Notes: a model not told the origin generated them from the letters alone. A DNA stretch of 64,000 nt from Cadophora sp. MPI-SDFR-AT-0126 (GCA_020747065.1 JAGMVK010000006.1:2542001-2606000), one strand, 5' to 3'. Shown: positions 1 to 12,027, numbered from the stretch's first letter. Numbers and translations: made by a program.

Positions 1-1382
1 AGAGACATTGGTAAATATACCTAGACTAGGCAATATCTTCAATTGTGGGTGGTTGGGCATTTTCTCACGAAATTAGCTTGACCACACAATGTGGGTTGTT
101 TATCCTTCTCCTTGGCAAGATTATGCTCACACTCGTAATTCTAGGAGCCGCATGGATGCATGAGACTTCTCAGAACAAGTTGGTCCAATTGATTCCAAAG
201 CTAGGCATCGAATACTACTACGACGATGGGACCCCGCTCTACTATACTCGTGATGGAAGAGCCGGATCTCAGTTCAAGGCAAAGAAGGTTGCTGACGAGT
301 TTGCCGATTACGTTGAGTGGTACTACACCGCCAATCCAGATGCTCCGGACCGCACTGTCAAGGAGTTCGTCGATGAGTTCGTTGAAAAACATCCTCTCAT
401 CACTGCGTCCGAACGTAAATGGGCTCCTCAAGCCACCCGAGAAGTTGAACTATGGATCGGAACATCCATCGAAGAGGCTTCCTCCAAGCACCTGTCCTAC
501 TTTCTCACAGAGCGAAATCTCTACATGAAAGGAGGCTACGACAAGATTGTCAACTGGACCGCGGAACCGCTCCTCAAAGATCCGAACATGATCAAGATGG
601 GCGAAATCGTGACTGACATCAACTGGGGAACAACCGATGACTCCATCACCGTTCACACCCAGAAAGGACTCACCTACACCGCCGACGCCGTCATCGTGAC
701 CGTCCCTCTCGGCTGTCTCCGCCGCAACATGATCACCTTCTCGCCCCCAATGCCGTCCTCAATCAAAGAAGGAATAACCTCCTTCTCCTACGGCGCCCTC
801 GGCAAAGTCTTTGTCGAATTTAGCGAAGTCTTCTGGCCAAAGGACAACGACCAATTCATCTACTACCCGTCCCCTCTCCCCCCCGGAACACCCATCGACG
901 AATCCTCCATCCTCTCCTACGCCACCGTGACCTCCAACCTCTGGATCATGTCCGGCACCAAGGAACTCTGCATCCAGATCGCCGAGCCCCTGACCCAGCG
1001 CATCGAGGCCATCTCCCCCGATGACACCGCTACGCTCTTCGCCTTCTTCGAACCCCTCTTCAAACTCATGCGCACGGAGCCGTACAAGGACCTTCCGGAC
1101 CTCCTGAACATCGAGACCACGCACTGGACGCAGGACCCGCTTGCAGGCTTCGGCTCGTACAGCGTGGAGAAGAAGGGCGACGATGCGACGCTGCTGGTGC
1201 AGGCGCTGGACGAGCATAGCGGGTCGAGACTGCAGTTTGCGGGCGAGCATTGTATTGAGGTGGGGAATGGGTGTGTGCATGGGGCGTTTGAGACGGGGGA
1301 GGTGGCGGCGAGGAATTTGTTGGGCGTCTTTGGGAGGGAGTGGGATGGCTTGGATACGACGGCTAGGAGTGTTTCTCCTTAG
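1..1382 (+). CDS. Flavin-containing polyamine/amine oxidase, 3' part (5' end outside window)
   Basis: C-terminal part of a flavin amine oxidase, which oxidises polyamines or related amines with FAD. The window opens in an exon (1-10) ending RDIG. An intron at 11-144 (gtaaat...ctag) joins it to the exon 145-1382, restoring the family motif DIGAAWMH (usually DLGASWIH). Downstream blocks fit the fold: the substrate-domain strand VIVTVPLGCLRRN, the SYGALGKVFVEF segment, HWTQDPLAGFGSYS, and the C-terminal FAD-binding stretch LQFAGEHCIEVGNGCVHGAFETGEVAA. The stop codon is at 1380-1382. The FAD-binding GxGxxG N-terminus lies upstream, outside the window. The Met at 45 lies in the intron and is not a real start. 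The next gene converges on it. The exact substrate (spermine, N-acetylpolyamine or other) cannot be read from the sequence. Confidence 0.9.
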
Positions 1383-2166
1383 ATTTCTTTCTCTCTCTTT
1401 CTCTCTTCGTGAGGAGTGAGAAGAGAGAAATGAGAAGGAGGCTACTAGCTGGTTTCTAGGTGAGTGAACACCAGATGATTTACGATTGGGTTGCGGGGGA
1501 GGATAGACCAGAATGGGATTGTGAGTCTTTCGCTTTTTGCAATATCGACTTCATTTGGTTTATGCACGTGTCTGTTTGTCGGGTCTGTTTTGCTATACTC
1601 GCTCTTTACTTTAAATGACCCCCAGTTTCTTGTCCTTGTTTTTTGTTGTCATTTTACGTTCTTTACGTGTTCATTACTATACAATCGGTGTGCCTTAATT
1701 CCAACATCTATCCACGACTGAGACTTAGACTGAGATTTCGGTGACGTGAACGTTAACTTGAATCGTGTTATACTTTCATGTGCGTAGCCCTTAGCCTACT
1801 AACCTATGAATCTCGTCCTGGTACAAACTAAAGAAAGTAAAGCGAGCGAGGAACAATTTACGGCCGACCGGAATATGACCTCCATAAAGGATCGTCCCTG
1901 ATCTATCAAGCTGGTGAAAGGCAATGGCGGTTAAGGCCAGTTGAACGTGCTAATATCGCGGCTCACATCTTTCTTTTCTGTAAAGCGGACTGGACGGAAG
2001 AATGAAGAAATAAATATTTTGTTCTACAACAACTTCCCACCTTTCAGAACTCGGCGTTCTACTAAGCCAATTCCCCACCCGTCTCCACTAGCTCACTACT
2101 ATACATACATACAGAACCCAGCAACAGCATACATACCGTGTGATCTGAAAATAGAAGAATCTCGAC
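1383..2166. other. Convergent intergenic region, no gene seen
   Basis: Lies between the 3' ends of the amine oxidase and the cysteine-cluster gene. It begins with a CT/GA-rich stretch (1385-1440). Only short, unsupported ORFs occur, so it probably holds the two 3' UTRs and terminators. Confidence 0.6.
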
Positions 2167-3808
2167 TCATGAGATGATCTGCATCTCCTCCGCCGGCCGG
2201 AAAAATTCCAGCTCCTCGTAGTGGTTGTGGTTCCCGCGTCTTTGGAAGGCTTGTTCTTGATGTTCCGTCTGTGGACCGTTAGCTTGACTTCTCACTCACA
2301 ATCTCTAAATCGCAGCGAAAGAAAAATCTCGCGTGCAGCCATATGATGTGCGGAGAAACAGTAGCTACAGGAGGAAATGTAGACTCACAAAATTCTCTTC
2401 ATAGCACTCTCGCGAGCAGTACAGCGAGACGAGATCCTCTTCCAGACAACATTGACAGACACAGAGGGAGGAGCCGAAATTTCCCGGAGGGCCATGCTTG
2501 GGGTTGTATATGCATTTCTCTGCCATGCATCTGTGATCGTGGGCATCGTGCTCCTCCTGTAACAGTATCATCAGTCTATGTTTTGAGTCAACGTGAAAAT
2601 AGGGAGGGTAGAGAGAAGACCGCTTACAAAGTCTTCATTAGCATGCTCCAGCGAGCAATACACCGCCCTCCCTCTCTCCCCACCCTTCCGATCCATCCAT
2701 TCGCAAATAGCACACTCAATGACCTGCTCCGTCACCAGATTGATCTCAATCGGACATCCACCCAATGCACATTGCTCAATTCTCGGAGTCGGTTCCCGAT
2801 CCAATATCCGCTGATCCTTCTCCGCCTTCTTCTTCTTATTCTTCAGATACGCACTCTGCGCCATCTTGATATCGCTCAGCTTCCCCTGCAAGTCCGAGAT
2901 CTTCGCCGCCTGCGAATCCTGTGCGTCTTTCCGCCACGACGATAGGACTTCATCGTGAGGAACCAGAGCCTCGAACATGCGTGCGTGTTTCGCTTTGATG
3001 GCTTTCACGGCTGGCGGGTCATTCCAGGATGGCGTGCAGTAGTAGTTGATGTAGAGCTGGGCTCGCTGCTCAGCTGTGGTGGTGTCTTGCAGTGCCGCGT
3101 TGAAGGCTGCTGCTTCGGGGTTTGGCGCAATGGATGATATGTGGCCGAGATAGGCGTCTAGGATTTCATCTGTGCTAAGACTTCCGTTGAAGAGATCTAG
3201 GGTCTTGTACTTGAAATTCGTGGTGGTTGTGTCGTCGGTTCGGAGGACTGTGCAAAGATCTTGCTTCAGATGCTCTCGTAATGCACTCTGGAAGAACGTG
3301 TGGATGTCATCGAGGGAGTAGACATCTGGATCCTCGAAACGCCGTTGAATTTCTTGCTTGTAGTGAGCATCACCGGCGTACCATGCTCGTCGGTCGTTCG
3401 AGAGATAGTAGTCGTAGAATGCTCGGGTGATCTCATGCTTTTTCTTGTTGCAACGCTGGCAGTTGGGTGGGCCTTCATGAGGACCTGCTTCTGGTGAGGC
3501 GTAAAGGCGTTCGATTTCTGAGAGGTTTGCTTCAAGTTGCTCTTTGGATTCTCGGAATTGGTCTCCTGCTTGGAGCCGGCGGTCATGAGTGAGAGGATAC
3601 TTGCTGGCGGTGTTTGGAAGCCGTTGGTGAGCCCGAAGTTGAAGTTCAACGCCCCTATTGATGGTCAGTAAAGAACATGACAGGTACTCAGGAATCTCAG
3701 TAGCAGAACTTGGCTTAAACAAGCCGTTTCCGCTCTTCAAAGGCACTGAAAGTATCTTTGATATCACGTGTATAATCACGTGGAATGAAGAAACACTCAC
3801 TTCATCAT
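2167..3808 (-). CDS. Cysteine-cluster (zinc-finger-like) protein of unknown function
   Basis: A 434-residue model from four exons: 3808-3801, 3654-2628, 2556-2389, 2268-2167. Their lengths (8+1027+168+102) give 435 codons. The first coding exon holds only ATGATGAA, and splicing gives MMKGVELQLR. The protein has a CxxC near residues 68-71 (CQRCNKKKHE), a lysine-rich coiled segment near residue 300, then a C-terminal half with repeated Cys/His groups (CALGGC; CAIC followed by YCSLEH; HDHRC followed by CVCQCC and YCSREC). The two YCSxE(H/C) units look like paired treble-clef zinc sites, somewhat MYND-like. I do not recognise a named family and assign no function. It is divergent from ysf3 across 273 bp. 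Two overlapping ORFs in other frames (around 3266-3649) lack the Cys pattern and are shadows. Confidence 0.8.
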
Positions 3809-4081
3809 TGCCTACTAAAGAAGGACACAAAGTCAAACACCAAATGGCGAAAGAGTAAGCAAATCCTTGAGATTGATTAGATCCGGGGAGACCGAGCGTG
3901 TGTTGAAGGGTGTGATTTGATATCGATTTGGAGTCGACGTTGATAGAACCTTGATGCCAAGCATTTCGTCTCAAAGTGCGGAAGGTCCGGATCAAAGCTT
4001 TTCCCGCGCCGACAGCATTGCAGCTTTGAACTCCAGCCTTTTCTATTCTTCAGCCTCACGCCCCCCTCGATCAACATCAAA
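3809..4081. promoter_or_regulatory. Bidirectional promoter between the cysteine-cluster gene and ysf3
   Basis: This 273 bp gap separates two divergent start codons and must hold both promoters and 5' UTRs. On the plus strand a CAACATCAAA context directly precedes the ysf3 ATG. No further element could be assigned. Confidence 0.6.
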
Positions 4082-4473
4082 ATGGTACGTCTCTCTCGCC
4101 GTCCCTGAGTTCAAATGGAAAATCTAACATAAGCTTACAGGCCGACAAACTCCGCGCACAGCAACAGCTCGAAGCGCTGCAGGCCCGCTACGTAGGAGTT
4201 GGGCACGCCGACACAACCAAGTTCGAGTGGACGTCCAATATCCAGCGCGACAGCTATGCCAGTTACATCGGGCATCCACCGTTGCTGAGCTACATGGCTA
4301 TTGGGATGGGAGAGTGTAGGGAGAAGGTTAGGGCGCAGATGATTGAGGTGAGTAGCTTGATTGCTTCTTCTGGGTATGGGAGAAAGGGGTCTCGTTGGGG
4401 ATGAGTGTTAATGATGGATGCGTTACAGAAAATGATACAGCCCGTTGGTAAACCACCCGAGGTTCAAGATTGA
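4082..4473 (+). CDS. ysf3: Splicing factor 3B subunit 5 (SF3b10/Ysf3), U2 snRNP
   Basis: An 84-residue protein from three exons: 4082-4084, 4141-4347 and 4429-4473. The family is normally about 85 residues. It contains the SF3B5 signature LEALQARYVGVGHADTTKFE, then RDSYASYIGHPPLLSYMAIG, and ends KMIQPVGKPPEVQD. Ysf3/SF3B5 is a small scaffold subunit of the SF3b complex that helps recognise the branch point in the nucleus. The first coding exon is the ATG alone: the intron begins at the next base (gtacgt) and ends ttacag. The introns are 56 and 81 bp. Because the coding sequence is so split, no long ORF marks this gene. Its 3' end faces that of nse3. Confidence 0.95.
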
Positions 4474-4861
4474 TCGTATTGGCAAGGAATGGCGTGTGCG
4501 ATGCTATTATTAGGAGGTTGAGAACGTGAATGAAGAAGTGAAGTAGCATTGGACTTGAAATCTTGGGGCAACATCGTCCGCGGCATGTTCATCGGGGAAA
4601 GCGGAGATGGATTCCAGGCTTGCTCTCTGAAAGAACATAACGGTCATGGCTTGGATCTGGCGCTAGGAGTTCTCGATGTGGAAAATAAGAAACGATATTA
4701 GCCCAATACGGTCTGTTCACTGTTAGATGAACCGATACCTGGTCGTGAAAGCCTTGCATTCATTTACAGCAGTGAAGCAGACTATTGTTGAGAGGTAAGC
4801 AACATTCGGAGGCATTTACCCAAAGATTGTTCATTATATATTCATGCATTTCATCAGCGAC
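4474..4861. other. Convergent intergenic region, no gene seen
   Basis: Lies between the stop codons of ysf3 and nse3. Short ORFs here have no family signal; 3' UTRs are expected. Confidence 0.6.
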
Positions 4862-6003
4862 TCATCTTCTACTTTGCCTTGTACTCGACGTCCTGCTCGG
4901 GCCAGGATCATCATTCGTGGTCACGTCTCCCTCTTCCTCTTCTTCGTCCTCTCCACCTTCATCGTCATCATCCCTGACCTTCCTTGCTTCTATTCCCAAG
5001 CTTCGTTGCAACCTCTGGTCGAGATCTTCAGGAGCTGTTTCGCCGTACACTTCATTCACTAGCCCTTGAACGCCCTTATTTCCAATTTCCACTTTGCCTC
5101 TAGGACCAACTCGCCAGTCAATGGTCTCATCATCAGCTGTCTTTTCCACAGTTTTGTAGATGTATTGGTCTTTGATCATCCTCGTAAGTAGAGCTTCAGT
5201 CGTGCCCAATCCGGTATGCCTGTCCAAACTCAATCTTTCAAAATATTGGTGCAATTTGTGGTCTGGAATTGCGTCATTTGGGCTCAGTGCAATTATCGAG
5301 ACGATTGTGGTACATAATCCCATGTATGCTGCTTCATTGTGCTGGCTACCAATGTTAGATGCGGGCATGATCTCGGGAGTTCTGTATTCGGGGGGCAGGA
5401 TTGTTGTTAGGATGTAGTTCGCGGTAGGTTTTGAGTTTCCCTTCGTCTTGAGCGCAGCTATGTCATGTCAAGCCTAGAAAGCACATGGAGTGAAGGTGTC
5501 TGACCTCTTTTCTCCTTCATGGTATTTTTGGTTTTGGCTGGTAATTCCACCATCTCCATCCCAAACTTTGTCCTCAATTGGTTCTGTGCAGACTCGAATA
5601 CCCGCTTGAATGAGCCGCGATGTTGCTTCCCGATGACTGGAGGGTGTCAATAGCTCCCCTGCCCAAAGAGCTAATTCTCCCACCTTTCTCAGATATCTCC
5701 TGCCTCTTGATACTCTTCCGCTGAAACTCGCATGCCAGAGCATATCGCACCATCTTCTTCACGACTTGATCCTGGCTGTCGTCCAGATCTCCGTCCACGT
5801 CCATCTCGTCATCTCCTGGCCCTGCATCATCTTCAGAGTCGTCATCGTCCGATTCGACTGCCTGCTTTCTGCCTCTTTGCGTTTGCCTGGGGGCTTCTTC
5901 TTCGGAGCTTTCTTCCTCTTGGACCTGGACTGCGTAAGTGATGATCGCGCCCACATTAAACATGCGAACCTACAGCGCGACGTCTTCGCGCGGCTGAAGG
6001 CAT
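4862..6003 (-). CDS. nse3: Non-SMC element 3 (Nse3/MAGE), SMC5/6 complex subunit
   Basis: A 332-residue model from four exons: 6003-5974, 5924-5684, 5636-5505 and 5457-4862 (999 coding bases with stop). The introns are only 47-49 bp. Nse3 is the MAGE-fold subunit that, with Nse1 and Nse4, bridges the SMC5/6 heads and binds DNA during repair. The N-terminus is basic then strongly acidic (a run of E/D with VESDDDDSEDD). The MAGE homology domain starts at YALACEFQRKSIKRQEISEK, continues after splicing with FGMEMVELPA, and includes TILPPEYRTPEI and the winged-helix stretch DWRVGPRGKVEIG. The tail is an acidic run (DDDDEGGEDEEEEEGD). Conserved residues cross every junction in phase. The gene is divergent from sls1. 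Confidence 0.92.
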
Positions 6004-6282
6004 TTGGAAGGGGCGGAAGCGATCGTGAATTAGAACAGTGAAGTATTTTTAATCAAATCTGCGTGGGGTAATCAACTGTTTCTTCGTAATATTGTTTACC
6101 AAGGAGGGGTTGTGGATAGTTGAGAAGTGGTGTCTGGGGAGACGCGACAAATTGCTTGCACGCGACAAGGTGGATTTGGGCATCGGCAGAAGATGTCCGA
6201 GCTCTGATGATCTAAAAATTATGTTGACATTGCACAAGCTTCAACACCAGGAAACGCAACCAATGTCCCGTTTACCGCATAC
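6004..6282. promoter_or_regulatory. Bidirectional nse3/sls1 promoter region
   Basis: A 279 bp gap between divergent start codons. It must carry both promoters. No specific binding site could be assigned. Confidence 0.55.
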
Positions 6283-9158
6283 ATGATTGTCCGTCCAGCA
6301 AGCGGTAGAGGCTCGCATATTTGCTTAAGATGTCAACGAGGTTTGGCAAAGCGTCAAAATGCAGCTGCATCTCAAAAAGCCTCCCAATCAACCGCCTCGA
6401 AACCTCGAGAGCCTTCAGAACGACGACTAGTGAGGAGGGTGGTAGACGCAGATGTGGAGTATAACATCAATAACAACTTCACACAAGGTCTTGGAAATGC
6501 ACTGGACTATAAAGCTTTTCGCAATGGAGTTGGCGGAAGATTGCATGGCCATCGTGGGCTCCAGGTGCAGGAGAATCGAGAACGCTTGAACACAACCACT
6601 CTTGGAGACCCTGCCGATGTTCTGGTACTCCGAGATTCGATATTGACTCTCTATGCGGCAGGGGGCTCGCGGGCTATGGAAGAAATGGAGCCGGAACACA
6701 TCGATATATTGAGCCAGTTGGAAGAAGAAAGGGGCTTGGTCGGGCAGAAAGAGGTGGACAGGAATATCGATGCCTTCAGGCCAGCGAACGAACGCCAGGG
6801 TTGGGAGGCAATCAACGAGCTTGTGAAAGAGCTGCAGGATAGCTTTACGATGACGCAGTTGCAGAGATATATCCGCAATTTCGAAGGACGACGAGACCCT
6901 GAACCGCCAATAGAGTCATGGGTTACTTCTCAGAAGGATGCCAAGATTCACCGTGTTACTCCATGGCTACCAGGAGTCTCGGAAATACAAGAATATTTCG
7001 ACAACGATCCTTTGCGAGGGTACTTTCTGCCATCACATACTGTCAAACAAAGGATGGTTCTGCAGCTATTGCACGAGTGTTGGATGTTAGAATTGCCAGA
7101 ACTTGCAGATGGTATCGGACAGTTCGAGATTGAAATTGGCAAGGAGGATATGGATCTTCTTCTGAGTAAGAGGGCTGTTTACAGTTTATTGAGAGAATTT
7201 TCTGACAGTATTAGTGGGAAACACATCCGTTCTTGACCATATCCATTCTGACCATTTGCGTCATGAGGATGAAAAGCTCGAAGCATTTCGGAAACGGAGC
7301 GTCATTCGAGTTACTGCTCCACACGTCAAAAAGCCTTTCATCGTGCAAGAAATCGAATCTGCTTTGAATCGTGCCCGGACGGTCACCATCTCATTGGCAG
7401 ACTTGGTGCCACAAGGCCCGGATAAAGTCCAGAACAGACGGGTAGCGAGATGGGTTGACAGGAATTTTGACCCTGCAACACTTCAAACCCTGGGAAGTTT
7501 GACAAACACAAGTATCGTTCAGCAACAGAAGAATATGGTCAGTTTGTTGAGATCTTGAGTCGATTTGTTTCTAACAAGATTAGTTGACCATTTCTTGTAT
7601 CGACATCAAACAGAACCCCCTAGTCTCCCCAGTTGATGTAGCTCGCCGCCTTCTTCTGACTTCCAGCAAGGTCCCAGACCGAGTCGAGCACCAATTGGCA
7701 AGTGACGCAGCAACGCTGAACAATGGTGCTTTTATCAGACATGAAGTCGGCAACACCCTTCCTTGGAAAGACCGGCTTCGGGACTGGGTTCGATGGACTG
7801 CCCCGACATCCAAAGAGGCAAAAGAAGTCTGGAAACCTGTCGCGGTGGAGCCATTCCTAGTTTCCAAACCAATGTCTCGTCAAGGGAAAGGAAAGGAACA
7901 GTCCGGGTCTGGGACTGCATCAACCTATTGGAACACCAAGTATTTCACGGACACGTCCGTCATATTTGGGAAAGTCTTGCACTCGAATCTCAAATTCCCG
8001 GAATCGCCTCAGATTCCGATCACATTTAATGGCCAGGATCAATATCACACATTTTCTACCCAAGTCCCGAATTTGTCGCGGGTCCTGAGTAAGGGGCAGG
8101 TCGATAGAAATGGAGAGAGAATAGATTCTCTCGTACTTCGATTCCTGCCCAATCCTTTTTTCAAAACCACTGGTCCGTTGCAAGGCAAAAAGGTCAACCA
8201 AGTACCCGTCAAAACTCGCGCAATCGGTAGCCAAGCCTTCTCAGCATTTCCAGCCATTGAGATGCGATTCGACATTGACCGCAACACTAAAGATGCGGTG
8301 TTGCAAGACGTTCGAGCTGTTATTCATGAAAGCAGGACGGACGTAATGCTGCCACATAACAATACCGATGTACGATTCCAGCAGCGGACCACGAGCCGTC
8401 TCACCCAGAGATCCATAAAGCCCATCCGCGATTATATCCGGCAAAGCAATCTGAAGCTGTCAGGATCCAAGCTCCTGCAAACACCGCCATCCATCTGCAT
8501 TCCCATTGAGAGCCATCTCTGCCGCGGCCAGGGCCTGAGTCTCCTCGGCGAGGTCGATTCCAAGGGTAACAAAATCCCCACCTCGACCGTCGGAGAAGTC
8601 GAGTATCTTTTTGCCGGCCTTGAGATTCGCAGCGACCTATCCTTTGACTACCGCTCCTGGCGCCTCCGATACACCAGTATCGAAGCCGGCAAAGCAGGTG
8701 GCCGGCGCTCAGAGCTCAGATTATGTCCCTATCGTGATCAAAAGCTCGCAGACGAGAAGGAGTTCGTCAACATGGCTTATGAACTCGCCTCAGAGTTTGG
8801 TGACCAGAGAACCGGAGATCTCGTTCCTGAGACATTAAAAGCGAGGAGTGCGGAGGCTGACGATCATCCGGCGAAGATGTTGCCTACCGATGGACCTGTT
8901 CACAATAGTCATCCATTCAAGTATTTTGCCAATAAAATCACGTCGGAGTCTGAGGCGCCGGAAGAATACGGTTATCGCGAGAATCCCAGTATCGATGTCG
9001 ATGATGTAGCACTAGCGGGAAAAGAATCGAGTGGAGATGTTAGAGAGCCGACTGAAGGCATGGGTGACAGTCAAGAAGCAACAGACCCCCAAAGTGAAGA
9101 GCAAGCTGCTGAGGAGATGGAGAAGGACCTCAAGAAGATCGAAGATGATCGGATATAA
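6283..9158 (+). CDS. sls1: Mitochondrial inner-membrane regulator Sls1
   Basis: A 928-residue model from three exons: 6283-7165, 7209-7537 and 7584-9158 (2787 bases). The product fits the SLS family (Sls1 of yeast), inner-membrane proteins that couple mitochondrial mRNA to translation. The N-terminus is Arg/Ala/Ser-rich with few acids, as in a matrix-targeting presequence. Splicing the first 43 bp intron (gtaaga...gacag) gives DLLLILVGNTSVLDHI, and the second (46 bp) gives QQQKNMLTISCIDIKQN. The C-terminal tail (from about residue 830) is acidic and low in complexity. The 43 bp intron is unusually short, but without it the frame is lost. It is followed by a long gene-poor region. Confidence 0.85.
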
Positions 9159-11523
9159 TCGCTGAATTATCTGTGTTGTACGATTACATGGGATGTGTAT
9201 TATGAAATTGGCAGCTTGGATGAATAGCGTGCATAGGTCGGAGTGGAGCATTTGCATAGGTTAGACTGGGCGGGTGGAAGGTACTACTTGTATGCATACG
9301 CTAGATGCGTACTTTAGTGGGATGAGAATCACAATATTCACTAACGGCCTGGCTGACCTTGACAGGAAGGCAAAGCCAAAAAAGTCGTCCTTCACATGGT
9401 ACGTGCATACTGCATCACCATGCTGACATCCGTCAAAGTGCTTCCTACAGATCGACAGTGACTGTACCCAGAAAGAAATCACACAACACTGGCAGAATGA
9501 AAGAGGATAGTCACGTAATGTCAATGATGACGGAGGTCTCGATCTCGATGCGTTTGAATGAATCGTGGCTGTTGACGGGCTCGCTAGGTTTACAGACTCA
9601 TGTGGCGGGAGTGCGATCTGAACTTGTCTGCCGCTGGATCTAGATCTAGTCCTTTTAATAGTTGGAATGACGGTGGAGTATGAGGCGGCGTCGGAAGAGA
9701 CAGTGGTGGTGGGGTGCTGACCGAGAGGTCGGTGGTTCAGGTTATGAGACAGCAAACGGGTGAAAGAAAAGCGTGGGTGAGGCTTGTCAGGTACTATACA
9801 CGGCTTTTGGTCAACACTTGGGATCTGTACTTGAATATATGGGTATGAAGCTGAAAGTCCGGATGCGCACCCCACTACTGTCGCTAAGCTGTGTTTGTTT
9901 CCTTTTCGGGCTTGTGCTCGCTACCCTGTTCTATCCTTCCGTTCATTATGGTTATGCATGAAATGCCTACCATTCGAGTATTGACCCGTGACTAGGTTGA
10001 TTGTTTCACCTCCATACTGTGTAAAATTCCCGCTCCCATACGGACCGATGCGTTGGATATCAAATTTGAAGCGACTCCCTGCTTGCTCGTAAACAGGGGT
10101 AAAAGTGGAGCTATTGGCACCTTTCAACGAGGCAGGGCGTTTTCTCATGGCACACGTCAGCTTCCAGGGTGCTGAAATTCCAGGAGCTGCAGTTCTCCAA
10201 TCATCAACAGTCTCGTTCGTGTCTAGAATGATCTCAGGCCCAGCGCGGAGTCTGGCGGCAGGCTATCGGACCACAACCACACCTGAATTTGTTGACCAAG
10301 ACTCAATGGCAAATTATTCTGGGAATGGCACTACTAGACTAACAATGTCATCCTTGCAAATAGAATAGTTATTGTGGAGGGAGCCAACTTCTCCCATTGC
10401 TCAGGAAACTTTCATTCCGCAAGCTTGTTTCTATCAAAGAGAAATACCTGTCCTTTGGATCGCTTTTGACAAGGTAAACTCCTAACCATTCGTCTTGGAG
10501 GCACTGAATGCAGCTTCTCGTACTAGCACATCATTATCAACCACTCTAGCTTTACAAATCCAAGCAAGCGGTCTTGTTTCGATGGAGGACTAAGTCTGCC
10601 AAGCATTGAGAACCGGATGAGTATGGTGGGTAGGCTGGCACTGGGGCGCTTGAACCCCATGGAGCGAGCTACGCAATACCGTATCTGGACCACAAAACCA
10701 AAACCACAACCCGCCGAGCTGGTCATGGCGGCGTGGGTGGAATCTCTAACAGAAACCACTGACGGCTATGATTGGGCAGGCGCGCAGTCAGCGTGGTGCT
10801 GGCGTCTAAAAGCTGTATCCGCAAGGAATCGTGCAGTGTTCGCAGACTCGCTCCGCGATCGTCAGCCTGGTTACCTCGTTGCCAGATTCTTGATTGCCAA
10901 GTTCTTCCTTGCCAAAGTCGATACATATGCGCAGCACTACGAGGGTTGCCGCATGTAGGAAGGGGCTCTCTAATTGGATAAGAACGAACATGTAGCCACC
11001 ACCTCAGCATCCTCGCTCAGCGTCAGGCGTTCTCTGCCAGCACTTCACAACTCACATTTAAAAAACTGACATACTGGCCACGCATCGTAAGTTTGGCGAA
11101 TCGAGACGTAAAACGACGAGGGAAATTTGTTAGACGAAGTTGTTGAAGCTAATATCATTTCATTTGGAACTCCAATTTATTCTTTGAGGGGAACCGCAAT
11201 CTTTTCGAAGCCGTGAAAATTCGAAGTACACAAGCCAGGCATGGTCACTGCGGTGCGCAGCCTTGCTTTTGTGACAGCCAATCAGCAAGGTGTCGATCGG
11301 TGGCCTATCTGTCGTTGTGGATGTTCCTGAATTCTAGGGCGCCCGAACGCCCCCATCCTTCCCGGACTATCACACAAGGCAAAGAGTCGACCTTCGATCA
11401 GGTACGGGCGATCAGCTGTCAGGCGAGTTCCATCGTATAAAGTCCATCGAGCCTCACCTCACACCTTCTGGTTCCTCATATATATAAGACGAGATCCTCA
11501 CGTCCGGGACTCAAGCGGACGAG
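9159..11523. other. Gene-poor region with possible orphan exons on the minus strand
   Basis: No complete gene could be built over 2.4 kb. The best coding-like stretch is on the minus strand at about 10246-9963, where a possible acceptor (ccgatag) opens a frame with PEIILDTNETVDDW, APWKLTCAMRKRPASL and RIGPYGSGNFTQYGGE, closing at a gtaggc donor. A second minus stretch at about 10615-10500 reads AWICKARVVDNDVLVREAAF before a TAG. I do not recognise either; they could be exons of an unknown secreted-type protein or a relic. A 204-codon minus ORF (9261-9875) shows no family motif and is not called. TA repeats at 11479-11486 (tatatataa) may be a TATA element of the next gene. Confidence 0.35.
9963..10246 (-). 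pseudogene. Possible orphan exon, unknown protein
   Basis: An open minus-strand stretch of about 95 codons bounded by a plausible acceptor (tag) and donor (gtaggc). Composition looks coding: NETVDDW, a Cys-containing strand APWKLTCAMRK, and aromatic/Gly-rich FTQYGGETINLVTG. No start, stop or partner exon could be placed with confidence, so it may be a remnant. The family is not recognised. Confidence 0.3.
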
Positions 11524-12027
11524 ATGGCTCAACAGCGAGCTCAATTAGCTGACACCACCGGCACATCTCTACCTAAGCCAACATGTGTACGTGGCATTTC
11601 CCACATCGAACTTTTCCACTTCGACCTGGTCTCCTAGCAACTGCTGACTGCTTCTAGTACAAGTCAGCGAGACGGTTGCCGTGAGCTTCGGCCTGTCCAC
11701 CACTATCATTTCAATCATTGCAATTTATGTTGCTATCCGCATGGGCCGACGTCCAGTCAGACTACGAGGTAAGCTGATACCGACTTGCTCGAGAACCCTT
11801 TGCAGTCAAAAGTTAACAGCTTGTGATCAGATATCGAGCTTGGTCTGCTGGAGTCCCATACACGCCGGAACTCCAACCTCTTTCCAATGTCCACAAACAC
11901 CTCATCCGGATCGCTCATTTCCCACTCGCATGTGCCAGAGCGGCATGAGTTCCAGCATGCAGTTGGTGACGTCTTCTACGCAATGTCCAGAATGCTCCAC
12001 TATCAACCATGGGAAGCTGTCAATTGA
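11524..12027 (+). CDS. Small single-pass membrane protein, unknown function
   Basis: A 122-residue model from three exons: 11524-11584, 11658-11768 and 11831-12027 (61+111+197 = 369 bases). The N-terminal ~25 residues are polar (MAQQRAQLADTTGTSLPKP). One hydrophobic segment follows (VSFGLSTTIISIIAIYVAI), then a basic stop-transfer run RMGRRPVRLR and a polar tail with HTRRNSN. This arrangement suggests a single-span protein with the basic tail in the cytosol. The start is the first ATG after a TATA-like sequence at 11479. Splice sites are gtgtac...cttctag and gtaagc...gatcag. I do not recognise a family. The alternative is a relic, but the intact reading across two junctions argues for a real gene. 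Confidence 0.6.

Noticed and set aside
759..1280. 173-codon minus-strand ORF
   Set aside because: Antisense shadow of the amine oxidase coding exon.
3266..3649. 127-codon minus-strand ORF overlapping the cysteine-cluster gene
   Set aside because: Other frame lacks the Cys pattern and does not join the downstream exons in phase.
9261..9875. 204-codon minus-strand ORF
   Set aside because: No family motif, no splice context, Ser/Pro/Thr-biased composition and no clear start context; chance ORF more likely.
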